Source: Mesaphorura yosii (lineage: Eukaryota > Arthropoda > Collembola > Poduromorpha > Tullbergiidae). Taken from it: DNA of 64,000 nt. Where the stretch lies: positions 62,001-126,000 of the forward strand of contig WIXG01000191.1 in assembly GCA_009869945.1 (NCBI GenBank), read 5' to 3'. Below are positions 53,626-64,000 of the stretch, in pieces (position 1 is the first letter of the stretch; the number at the start of each line of letters is the position of its first letter). A model generated the notes under the pieces. That model had not been told where the DNA came from and did not search any database. It saw only the letters and a program-made list of their open reading frames with translations. Made by a program: the position numbers and the translations under genes.

Positions 53626-54923
53626 TTTTGGCAGTTGACGACAAGAAGAAGAGCCTTGAAGTAGGGTACGTTCGCCAAGATAAGCACTGGGCGAATCGAT
53701 TGATTTCAGCTGCCCTTTACCTGGCTTCCTGCAATGCAGTCACATTGCAGTGCCTTGGAAGACTTGGTCGAAGGAAATGATATTTTTTCTAGATCAGCAT
53801 TCACTTTTCTAAAACTAAGCGGAAGCATTCATGAGCAACTAACCATACTCTTTTGGTGCTTTAACAGCTCGGCGAGATTGCTTACAAAAGAAAACTTGCA
53901 GTAGAAGTATTATTGCACAACGTTGCCTACTGAATTAGTGAGAATGGTAGACCGTAGACTGCCTCTCTGGGTTGTTGCCAACACCTTAACGAAATTACGA
54001 AAGATCCATAAAGTCTAACTCGGGCAAATACAAGGAACGTGTTAACGATCATAATCTTCGTTTCACGATGGTGAAATATTTGCAAATGGGCTATGAAGAA
54101 GCGCTTTGGGAAGTTTATTTGCCTTGTGTCGGCTTGGAAAAGACGATGGGTGTGAAATGAACGAGATTCGAATTGCTCAACAGACAATAATGTGATATGC
54201 GATAGGCCGATAAAATCCAATAATTTCCAACTGCGCCTCATAAAATATCATTTCTTTAGCTGGACTTGCCACACAGCCCAGATTAGAATTCAGGAGAACG
54301 TGAGGCGCGTGCGGCACTTGCTCACACGAGAAAGGCAGGGACGTCCTTAACAATTAATCACTGACCAAGTTCAGGCAACTGTCTCGAAGACTCGGTTGAG
54401 GCAGAGCAGAGGCACATCATGCCATTGATATTGATGAGGGCATTTCCAAATACTAGTTCCAGAAATACCTTCAACCTAAAATTCTTCACAGGTGAACTTG
54501 AAATGAAATGAACTCACATGAATTTCGCAACCGCAACTTCATAGTTTCTACGATATGGTAGGGTAAAAGGATTATCATTATTTATGGCAACTCGCTTATT
54601 TTATCTATCCAGATGATGTTCATAATCACTATTTTAATTACAGGCAGAAAAGAGACAGAAATGACGCTACTCAGCTTGACGCTTGACGAGCAGTTTGACG
54701 AGCAAATAAAATTATTGGATAGTTTATGACTGCCATTTATTTTTATGACAGTTTGGAGTTAAAGCCGTAAATCCAAAGAGCGATAAGCAAGAAACCAACG
54801 GACAGATGAAACAATTCTCATCCAAAATGCAACAAAATTACGTTTCTCAGTAGTTTAGACTAATCATAGTTGCCTGGCGGAGACAAAGACCATCGGTACT
54901 GCTAGTCGGTTTCTTCATTGAAA
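53626..54923. other. Intergenic between receptor and lectin genes
   Basis: About 1.3 kb between divergent starts. It holds both promoters. A minus-strand frame at 53,927-54,241 has no family resemblance and I see nothing else. Confidence 0.4.
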
Positions 54924-55526
54924 ATGGCGTTTCATTACTCTGCCATTGGAGTGCTCATTTTGATAGCAGCTGTGAATAACTCATACTCAGCAATTGACAT
55001 TGTGGGCAGCATTAATGGCAAGACGTTCTTCGCTGATCCGAACGAACCCGTGAGTAATTTGACCCTGACTTCTTGCCTGCTCACATTCCTAATGGCCTGC
55101 TTGCTTGCACAGGTCCAAGCTGCTACTGCCGCCACGCGATGCCACGAAAACAATGGAACATTAGCGAGAATCGAATCGTACGATGAAGGACGCGTTGTGC
55201 TGCAGTACATGTTCGCTAACGATGGTATATAGCTTGTCCACTTTAATGTGAGTGCATTGTGCATATGCTTCTGCACGAATTCATGCTTTGCAGTCACATA
55301 CTTCTGGCTGGATGGGACCGACTACGGCGACGAAGGCAACTGGCGCTGGGCCGCTACTGGCCAAGCATTGGACTATGCTCCCTGGGCGTTTGGGCAACCG
55401 GTGTTCGACCGTTCCGCCAACTGCATGTACATGGATTTAAACGCATGGTTCTACACGTACAGATGCACGAGTCCAAATGGTGATGGTGCCTATCATAACA
55501 GATTTCTTTGCCAAATTGCAGATTAG
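54924..55526 (+). CDS. Secreted C-type lectin-like domain protein
   Basis: Three coding exons (54924-55049, 55113-55224, 55294-55526) give 156 residues: a signal peptide (IGVLILIAAVNNSYSA) and one C-type lectin-like domain. Domain landmarks: AATRCHENNGTLARIES, FWLDGTDYGDEGNWRW, the Pro/Gly loop YAPWAFGQPVFD, CMYMD and the closing RFLCQIAD. The usual Cys pattern is present. The calcium/sugar loop does not read EPN or QPD and no WND follows, so classical calcium-dependent sugar binding is doubtful. The first intron (63 bp) is a multiple of three and free of stops. Likely roles, by family, are immunity or extracellular recognition. Poly(A) signal at 55,547-55,552. Confidence 0.88.
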
Positions 55527-55546
55527 TGTTAGCTTCACAGCAAATG

Positions 55547-55552
55547 AATAAA
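55547..55552 (+). terminator. Poly(A) signal of the lectin gene
   Basis: AATAAA 20 bp after the lectin stop codon. Confidence 0.65.
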
Positions 55553-56022
55553 AGTTTTCGAAAGCAGTAAAATATGCATTTATTGCGTATTCATTTTGTT
55601 TGAAATGCTTTGACTATCGTTAGATCTACTTATGTAAAATGCATAGTTTGACTGGATTGTGCAATACAGCTTAATTTAAGTACATAATGGTAATGAAACG
55701 AAATTGTTCTACTTACAATGGTTACAGTTTGGGTAACTTAAATAAAGACTTAAAGTTAGGAAGATCATCAGTCTGAATATCTTTGCATTCATTCAATACA
55801 CGTGAGATTTAAAATATCGCCAAAGAGCAGGTACACAAGGTATATGAAATAGCGAACGCACATCATGCAGAAAAGGTAAAAATGAATTAAAACACGGTTG
55901 CGATTTTCATCAGCATATTTACAAATTGAGAAGCGCTAATCTAAACTAATTCGTAAACCTAATATTGCAAGGAAGTTAAATTCTGAAGCGGTAATCAATA
56001 CTTTGAGTGACAGAAATACTAA

Positions 56023-56028
56023 TTTATT
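56023..56028 (-). terminator. Poly(A) signal of the furin gene
   Basis: AATAAA on the minus strand 211 bp after the stop at 56,239. Confidence 0.5.
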
Positions 56029-56238
56029 TTGTGCAAACAATTTCATCTTCATACTTAAAAGAAAAACTGAAAAACTTGAAACGGCTGAAAGGAACTTGAA
56101 CAAACTGCTAAATTAATATTATAAAGGCTTCCAGTATCAGTCTGAGCTTTGTTCAAAAATAAGTTAAGACATAAGCACTGTTTCGAAGATATCACGAGTT
56201 TCATATGATTTTGAACAAAATGGAAAGTGACAAGTGTT

Positions 56239-59200
56239 TTAGGATGGTGAAATTAAATCTGTCCTTTTGCCAGTTATCTGTTGTAAAGGAATCGAAAGTC
56301 GGAGTCTTTCTTTCTCACTTTGTGCGAATTTACGAGGGTTAATATTATTATTGGAACCCATTGCCTTGGAGGTACTTGTTTTAATCAGTGGAATGGCAAT
56401 CTTGAAGTCAACACCAAGGTTGTGGGTACCACTACCGTTGCTGATGTTTACATTTTCTTCACGGCTTACCACTTGCGATGTTTGATGTTTCAGAGGAGTA
56501 AACACGTCGTTTTCTAGGTCATCACCAAGATCGTTATCTTGCGGCGCAACACGACTGTACGCTTTTCTATTTAGACTTAGCCAACTACTCCCAAGCGCGG
56601 CTGGATCGCGGTCACTTCCGCCGTCATCGTTTCCTGACCCGCTATCCCGTGAAAATTCCCCGGTAACATCATGTCTACGATCTCTCTGCTTTTGCAGCCA
56701 AATATAAAAGATAAGGAAGACTACGATCGTCACATTAACAATCACACCCATCAGCAAGGCTTTGTACCACATATCATTGCCATCTATTGTACTCAGTAAC
56801 TCAGTAGGGTAACAATGCGATTCTTTGTAAGTCGTTTGAACGGTGTCATGTCTTCGTCTGCCTTTGCTGCCTCCGCCGCCTTCGTATGATAATTCTGTGC
56901 GATGGGTTGTGCGCAATGTTGAATCATCGTGGCAAGACAAGCATTGAGTTTCCTCTCCTCCGAAGCAAGTCAGGCAGGTGTAGTGGCACGGAAGACATAT
57001 TTTTGCACCAGTTGATGGATTATGATCGGGATAAAAATTGTATGAGCACGAAGCAACGCACTTGAAGTCTTGCAGGTAAAGTTCAGGCTCGCACACTAAA
57101 AAGCAGAAATAAAACGTGTTAGCAAATCATAAAAAGGTAGCACAAAAAAAATTCAAACACAGATCAAATCGCATGCATTATCATCTCGGTTATGACACGT
57201 CATTAATTTACGAAATAATAAATCTGTTAATGTCACATCGAACCAAACAGGTATCAAGGAAAAGAACCAAACTTAACTTGGGGCATATCACAAATGGTGA
57301 AATCAAGTAAAAATAGAACAAAACATGCCAAGAAAGCAAACGACTAAACTAGCATAAAAGAGGTAAGGAAATCGCTCTCTTGAGGGACTCACCTACAACA
57401 ATTCTAACGCAATCTTCGTTCTTGCCGATTGCATGAAAAGTCCCGGACAATTTTTGGAAAGAGCAATACCGTCAAATAGCGATAAAAATTAGAGTGCGTC
57501 AAGATGCTAGTTAGAATGCGTCTCTTGGAAATGTAAATTACGAGCTGATACAAGGTTCATTGCATATTTACAATTTTTATTTATTATCCGCATTACTTTC
57601 CGTGGTGTTTTAAATAAGAAAATTGACAAGATATGTTTGAAAGAATTAAAAAACATCTTATATTACACGTACGTAACACGTAACATGTTTTGGAAAAATA
57701 TTCAACTAAAATTATGTAATCTACACGTAGCAAGTGGGGTCCGTGATCTGTGAGTTGGCAACACCTTCACCGTGCCGTCGAACCATTACTGCTATTCATG
57801 CTTAGGCTTATGAAATTATTAAGATTATGCCGCAAGTAGAGACCATTTTCAGAGAGTTGGTGATTTAAAAGCCAAAAACGATCCGTAACCAGAAGAAATA
57901 AAGTTCCTCATGCAGCATGAAGGGAATTCTTGCCATGCGTTAGCACCACCCGAAAACTAATTTGTGACGAACCTTTCCACTGAGCTACTGAAATTTATAG
58001 TCTACAAACGTAGATGGCTTCTATTTAAATGCAACCATTGGCACATTTTACAACAGATTTAACATTGCCGTATTTAAAGGACGACGAGATAGATGCACAA
58101 GGTGCTGACAACAATTAACGCTATTCCCAACCCCAACGTGTTAAAATCACCAATTTCTCAGACTTTAAAATAGTTTGTGATTGCGCGACAAAAACTTTTA
58201 ATTCAAGACATGTGCGCAATCACTCGAAAACGTTATTCGGACTTGCGACAAGTCTCTGTGGTTTCCTTTCAGTTCTCTAATTGGTTCTTTGATTGTACAA
58301 TTCCTGGTTTGGCCTTTGCTTGTGGCTCTCATTTGGCACGCGCTAAGAACCTTGAACCCACCTCTGATTGTCACATTATTTTCTCACAACCACCAGTGAA
58401 CAGCTGCTACATTACGTTAACTAAATGTATTACTCATTATGGAATGAAATTATAGGTCTAACCGTACAACTTAAATACTATCACTTTACGCAATTTCCCT
58501 TAATACTGTGTTGTGGCAAGATCTTGAATAATCTCGTACTCACATAAAGTATTTTTGTCAGTATATCACTTGAAATGAAATTTACACCATTCATATTCAG
58601 GGACTTGCTACGGCTATTACTCAATCTAAATCTAAGACATCTAGACAACCTATTCGACATTGTACTCGTTACCTGTTTACTGAGTTGTGACCGTAACTAA
58701 ACTGCTGGAAGTCAATTTGATTATGAGAATTTACTGGCAAGACGAGTAATTTTGAAGGAACACTACTAGGACTAGTAGATTCGTTACACAGAGTGGAAGA
58801 TACAAAACTCTTACTACAGCCGAAGGTACCGGCAAGTGGGTGATTTGATTCCCCGATGATTTCATTAGACATATATTGAGTAGTCTTAGAGTAAATCATT
58901 GCGCACACGTTTACTGACCACAGAGTCCATGACCAAAAGTCATCTGATAAGAATATGAGAAAAAGAAGGCACCAACCTACACACATTCCTGGTGACACCA
59001 TGGACATGGAAAATTTTAAACAACCAGGATACTGTAGCGAGGCTGCGCGTGAAGGTGAAGCCCGATGCACTGAATCTCCGTCGACGGACACGTTCGGTAT
59101 GCTGTGTACAGAGATTTGTTGGTTTCTCTGGACTTGCGATGGTTCCAGAACAATCTTGTTATCGCTTCCATCAAATTCCATTGCACTATGGCTCTTGTTC

Positions 59201-62200
59201 AGCGTTGAGTCCGTACCTGATTTATCCACGTAATCATCATTTGGGTTTGTCTTAATTCCATGCGCAACGAGTGTCCATGTTTGGAGTTTTCCTGTTCAAT
59301 CAAAAAATTATGGCATCAACTTCTTTCCTTAAAGAAACCCAATAAATTAATGAGTAAAATAATGAATTCAAGAAGCTATCGAGATATCGACTGATAAGAA
59401 TTAGTTCAACAAGCTAACTAAGCAAGAGTGGAAAGAGCAAATTTAGCTACAAAATCCCAGATTCAACTACTCAATTGAGATTACATGCGTTGAACGATGG
59501 AACTATCAACCGAGCACAAACTGAAATCGACCAAAATCAGCGAAATTCAATTCAATCATGCAAATGGAGAAATCAAGTCAGAAATTTTGAAGAAAGAAGT
59601 TAAATCCAACCAGTGGCATTGGTGACTGCGGTGGTTGGTGCAAATGTAGGCGGATAAGTCCTTGGAAAAATAGTTGACCATCGCGTTGAAGATGCAGGTG
59701 TGTTTGATGAAATGTTTGATGGTGTACTGCTGCTCGAAATGCTATGTACAATAGTGGTGAGCCGTGTCGAAATTGTGGTAGTCGGAGGTTCTGTACTTTT
59801 GTCACCAATTGTCCCGGTAAGTGAAGTCCTGTTGCTACAGGTGCCATTGCATGTGCTCGACTCATTGTTGGTCTCGGAATTACTGACGCCTTTCTGCGTT
59901 TTCTTCTGAACGGTTTTGCCTCTGAATCTTTGCCTCGCCGGCTTCCTGGCAATGGTTGGAACTCCTACTTCTAACTGAGTATTGTTTCTCTCTGGAAGAC
60001 TTTTTGAAGCTTCTTGTGTGTTGAAGTTTTTGTTGGTCGTTAGCTCGGTGGGAGGTAACGTTGAGCTCAATCGATCCTCCGGGACAGATTCGCCCTTCGG
60101 ACTACGCTTGTTGTCGTCGGAGGATAGCGAAATATTTGCATTAATGTCTTCTTCGGTCCCATAAAGAAGGAGCGACCACTTTTTCAAAACAGTGCGACCT
60201 TGTCAAATTAGTTAGAGAATTAGGAATCCCAGCACCTCATGTTATACAGTTTTCATGTTAAGCATACTTACCATTCTTGTGATCTGATTTAGAATGTTCC
60301 AAGTTATAAAGCGAACCCAAAACCAGACGAGCGGCAGAAGTGCAATAATTTTGTTAAAAAGAAGAAATTTATGCAATATTTACAACAGATACCTACACCA
60401 CTATATTGCCCCTCTGACACTTAAACTTATGCGGAAGAATTCGTTAACGATTACCTTAAGTTCAATATTCTCTATCCGTTTATGCTTTTACAGACATGTA
60501 CAATGCACTCACCCGCGAATCGCCCTTCGTTGTGGATCTCCAGAGTCCACTTTCCAATGGGACTTTCTCCCCAAGTGTGGACAGACATGAACGGCCAATC
60601 GGTGAATCCGGAACGGTTCAAATCATGTCTTCGATGAGCAAGAAGAACTGAGCGTGTTCCTTGTGGGGAAACAAGATATATCTGAAGGTCTCCTCTCCTT
60701 CCAGACGTCAAAGTAACTTTGGCCTGCGTAGAGATCGATAAATCCTGATTTCTGGTTTTAATCATCTGTTATGTTTTTTTAACGAAGTCTTACTTGTACG
60801 TGTTCTAACAAATTAACTCCTGGGCATTCAGTCACTTTTAGGTCAAGAGTTACTTTGCTTTTTGCGGGGATATTTCTAAAAAGTGAGTTTATGACATTAG
60901 TACTGTACTAGCTCTACAGCTTGAAGAAATTCACAGCATTTTTACTTACTTGTCCGAATACGGCGCACGAACTTCACACTTATTTTGTTCTGGAACTGTC
61001 TTCCACCGCTTTGCCAACTTGACCATGGCCCCAGCGTCCATCAGACCATAGCCGAAGGAGTGACTCACTAGAACAATTTAAAGAAGATTAAGGATAATAA
61101 TTAAATTATTACGGGGAGCAATAAATTGTTTTCGAATAATGTACCATTCCTTCCAACGCCGTTCGTGAGCCAATCAGGCGCAATTAAGTTGGCGGGTCTC
61201 GCAGTTCGGACGACGATATGCTGCATGTCCCTCCATGTTAAATTCGTGTTTGCTTGAAGTGCCAGCGCGCAAATTCCAGCTGCCAAAGGAGCCGAAGCTG
61301 ACGTCCCTGTGTGACTTGACGTGCAAGAGTGGTGCAGGTCAATGGTAACAATCTGCCGAAAATCATGAAGCAAATATATAGTTAAAATTCAATTTTCATG
61401 TAACCGCAATCCGGCAAGAAAATATTTTCTCATTAATTTCCAGAAAATAGACCATATCGCCGACACGAATTCCAAGGGTTGCGAAAGTTGGACGAAAAGT
61501 TGCGGATCTTACCTGTTTCTCCCCATTTCCACCGGAGCTGTAAGTTGTGGCTAAAGTTGAGCTACACGCCTCGGAATACCAGGGAACAAGACCATTTTCT
61601 GTTGCACTAGAGATGGACAGAGTCCAAATCGAATTCGTGTATCCATCACAGTTGCAATTATCATGGTCTCTGCCACCATTGCCCGATGCCCATACAAATA
61701 TCGACCCCTTCCCTTGCCTTCCCTGAAAACCAAAAGAAGGATTCTTTTTGCGAATCTTCTGCAGCTGCAGTGAAGGCATTTAATACATTACTTTCGTGAT
61801 TCCTTCCAGGAAAGCTCTGGTTGCCAGTTCCCCCGGACCGTCGACCGTCTTTCCATCGTCTGAAAAAAATGAGACATAGTAAATGCAATCATCCTTCTCG
61901 CAAAGAATAAATAAAAGCCCACCGTCAGGTCCCCAAGATGCTGAGAAAATATCAATATGTTGCGGCATGTGAGACAGAGATCTGGCTTCCACGGCGTCAG
62001 TCACGTCACCATCAAGCATCCGAATACCTGCGAAATAATAGATGTAATCAACTTTTGTGTAACATGTATGACGTATTTCAGCATCTTTATTGAAACTTCT
62101 GAATGGAGAGCAAGAAGCTTTAGTCAAAGCAACTGATTACAAACGAGGTAATGACGTACAAGTTGGCTTATTCAAAGGGAAATTCCTGTAAGTCGAGTTT

Positions 62201-62834
62201 GAATGTCAAATGTCACGCGTTGACAAATCATTTTTGGCAAATCAAATCGGAAGTTCTAGCATTGAAAGACTGACAATGATAGATTTCCTCTAACGTACAC
62301 GACTATTTTTTTCGTTGCAAAAGCTAGATAACATTTGTGTAGCGTCTTGTGTTAGGACACGTTACACAGAAGACAAGAGCTAAAATATTCGGTAGTGTCA
62401 CATTTTCACATAAGTTTGCATCTCCACAGAGCAAGTGAAGTGCAAAGGTTGTGAAAACAACGTTTACAAACCAGAGCCAAGTTGCACTGATTATTTATGT
62501 GTAAAATAACTTGATTAGCATTAATTGGTTCTTGGCAATTGTATGCTCTTGTACTGTTTCTCGCATCGTCGTGCATGAGTTGAATCTATGGCTTACCTCC
62601 AACACTCGCTTCGTATGCGATACCAACTGCACATAAACTATTATTCGCTTCAGCTGCGACTTCTCCAGCACATCGCGTACCGTGACGATTACTATAGGAT
62701 TCAAAATTCGAATATGAACTTTCAAGTTGAATTTATCAGTACCTTGGATTAATACAACTTTACCTATCCGTCAAGTCGTACGTTGGCATCGGATCATTAT
62801 CTAAACTATTGACATCGAAACTTGCCAGTGGATC
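56239..62834 (-). CDS. Fur: Furin-type proprotein convertase, 5' end outside window
   Basis: Golgi serine endoprotease (kexin/furin, S8B) cleaving precursors at basic sites. Minus-strand exons: 62834-62764, 62691-62597, 62027-61923, 61859-61792, 61722-61513, 61352-61145, 61067-60950, 60875-60794, 60765-60513, microexon 60283-60272, then alternative 60198-59600 or 59291-59217 (longer form to 58981), a possible 57420-57393, and 57095-56239. Catalytic His in [13 protein letters not shown], oxyanion Asn in [13 protein letters not shown], Ser in [14 protein letters not shown]. The P domain follows ([38 protein letters not shown]). The last exon has a Cys-rich furin repeat ([22 protein letters not shown]), one transmembrane helix ([17 protein letters not shown]) and a cytoplasmic tail. 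The prodomain and the catalytic Asp exon are beyond 64,000. Confidence 0.9.
58669..59291 (-). CDS. Furin alternative exon B: second version of the P-domain end
   Basis: Also enters in phase 1, and encodes [20 protein letters not shown], an alternative final P-domain strand. A phase-1 donor (GTACGG) at 59,216 fits the acceptor of the cysteine-rich/transmembrane exon. A second donor at 58,980 (GTAGGT, phase 0) fits a small candidate exon at 57,420-57,393. Unspliced, the frame passes a hydrophobic stretch (WCLLFLIF) and ends at 58,669. Confidence 0.6.
59600..60198 (-). CDS. Furin alternative exon A: P-domain end plus Ser/Thr-rich tail
   Basis: Enters in phase 1 and encodes [14 protein letters not shown], the last P-domain strand, followed by about 180 residues rich in Ser, Thr and Asn with many N-glycosylation sequons. 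It runs to its own stop at 59,600. Use of this stop would give an enzyme without cysteine-rich repeat or membrane anchor. A weak phase-1 donor (GTTGGA at 59,610) could instead join it to the cysteine-rich/transmembrane exon. Confidence 0.65.
60272..60283 (-). CDS. 12-nt microexon in the furin P domain
   Basis: Flanked by AAATCAG acceptor and GTAAGT donor, it adds Asp-His-Lys-Asn between the split Gly codons of the neighbouring exons. Its length is a multiple of three, so it can be kept or skipped without a frame change. Confidence 0.5.
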
Positions 62835-64000
62835 CTGTAAGAAGTAAAGAAGGAGAACATCATTTATTGCTGGTTTTTTGTACGCAAAAAGTGCTTTCGA
62901 AATCTGTAAGGTCCAAATGTTAGTCGTCACACGTCACAGTTAACTGCTTGAAGTCGTCTCAACCTTTCGGTAACACAATTTGGTTGCGTCGCCTACAATG
63001 CGATGTGTCACGAACAATGCGAGAGAAGCGAGTCCAGACACAGAGTTTGTAACAAAACAAATAAATATGAATCAGACGTTTGCAAAACACTCGAAATGAA
63101 CGTACGGCTGTACTTGGAGTGCACCGGTGTCTCAACCAATTCGTTCTTGTTCAGAACAAGACCATCATCATCACAATACCCGAGAACGAGAAAACTTTCT
63201 TTTTACCCGAAACGAGAAAACTCACTCAATGGCAGGCGCAGGACTCTCAAGCAGAAGAATAAAATAATGAAAAGTAATACGAAAAGTAAATATTATGGCT
63301 CTTGTCTACTCATTTACTTTGCTCTGTTCGTTGTCGATGTTTACTCGCACAAATCTTTTGTTGTTCGGAATCTTCTGTGAATGCAATGCATCTCGAAGCA
63401 GGAGGAAACCCACCAGGACGAAATGCACTTTTTTAAGTTCAAAAGTACAGTTGCGAGTTTTTGCTGGGCGTGTTTGTGTTTTCCGTTAAAAGGCAAATTT
63501 ACGAGCTTTTGTGCCATTGCCACCGTTCTCCTCCGAGTTTTCTACCTTTTAGGAAGCATAAATAACAACACGAGACCCTTTTACTTAAACTGTGTAAATC
63601 AACTGGAAAGCTGAAATCACCGAAATCTGTGGATCGAAAAATAGAAACGAGACTCACAAATCAGCATATTTCCTAGAATGTGCAGCAATTCACGCACGCT
63701 TGAAAATCACGGACTCAATGCTCTGCGAATGATTCGCTCCTAAGCTGTCAATAACCACAGTGTCAACAACAACCCAATTGACAAAAGCAATATGAAATGC
63801 ATTTGCACTTTCATTCCTGTCTAGAAGTGTACAAATAGAGTGAGTCTGGAGTTAGAATACGAAAGCACTCGATTCGGAGGCTGTTACTGGTTGCAGTAAT
63901 TGAATTTCAAGAAAATCTAGTTCCAACTGCACTTTTGCGAGCATTTGCTTCCTTCCCATTCCTTGACTTCAATTTCGTTACTAGTCGTTTTGCTCGTTCG
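62835..64000. other. Right edge, furin intron
   Basis: At least 1.17 kb of the furin intron upstream of the exon starting [11 protein letters not shown] searched the minus strand for the exon with the catalytic-Asp motif (DDGLE type) and did not find it, so it should lie beyond the window. Plus-strand frames here show no family resemblance. Confidence 0.5.

Noticed and set aside
59578-59952. Basic Pro/His-rich minus frame overlapping furin exon A
   Set aside because: Alternate-frame shadow of the Ser/Thr-rich exon A.

Overview
The window is AT-rich arthropod genomic DNA. Genes are split by GT-AG introns, many only 50-140 bp long, AATAAA signals follow several coding ends, and no prokaryotic or viral genes were seen. 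A C-type lectin, a very divergent seven-helix gustatory-receptor-like protein, a mu-class GST and an Argos (giant-lens) EGF antagonist fit a pancrustacean. I lean towards a springtail (Collembola), mainly from the receptor; this is inference from family resemblance. All exon models come from reading splice sites and reading frames by eye.

Left block (1-9.7 kb) is compact housekeeping sequence. In order: Sub1/PC4 (-, 944-1755), head to head with a SERF-family gene (+, 2361-2955); a mu-class glutathione S-transferase with an extra ~75-residue N-terminus (+, 4750-5920); exosome subunit Rrp4/EXOSC2 (-, 6216-7575); and a two-helix protein of TMEM70/TMEM186/TMEM223 type (-, 8020-8992), head to head with EFL1.

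The centre (9.66-49.05 kb) is one gene, the ribosome-assembly GTPase EFL1. Its first six coding exons end at 12,855. Its last two lie at 45,377-45,561 and 48,865-49,053, so one intron is about 32.5 kb long. Inside that intron, on the opposite strand, sit two complete multi-exon genes for secreted cysteine-rich proteins. One is Argos (35,317-37,738). The other (14,252-24,047) has the same five-plus-five cysteine plan and one matching exon boundary, and looks like an Argos paralogue without the last Argos module. I found no transposon reading frame, tRNA or CRISPR array in the intron; its only obvious repeat is a ~110 bp inverted repeat near 39 kb.

The right block (49-64 kb) holds a ten-exon cholinesterase/carboxylesterase-type protein whose catalytic His is Tyr and whose oxyanion Gly is Glu (+), a gustatory-receptor-like gene converging on it (-), a small secreted C-type lectin (+), and a furin-type proprotein convertase (-) whose 5' end runs off the window. 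The convertase has a 12-nt microexon and two rival exons for the end of its P domain, which predicts several C-terminal isoforms.

The genes form no single pathway. The most notable features are the nested Argos-family pair inside EFL1, the probable pseudo-esterase and the alternative exon set of the furin gene.
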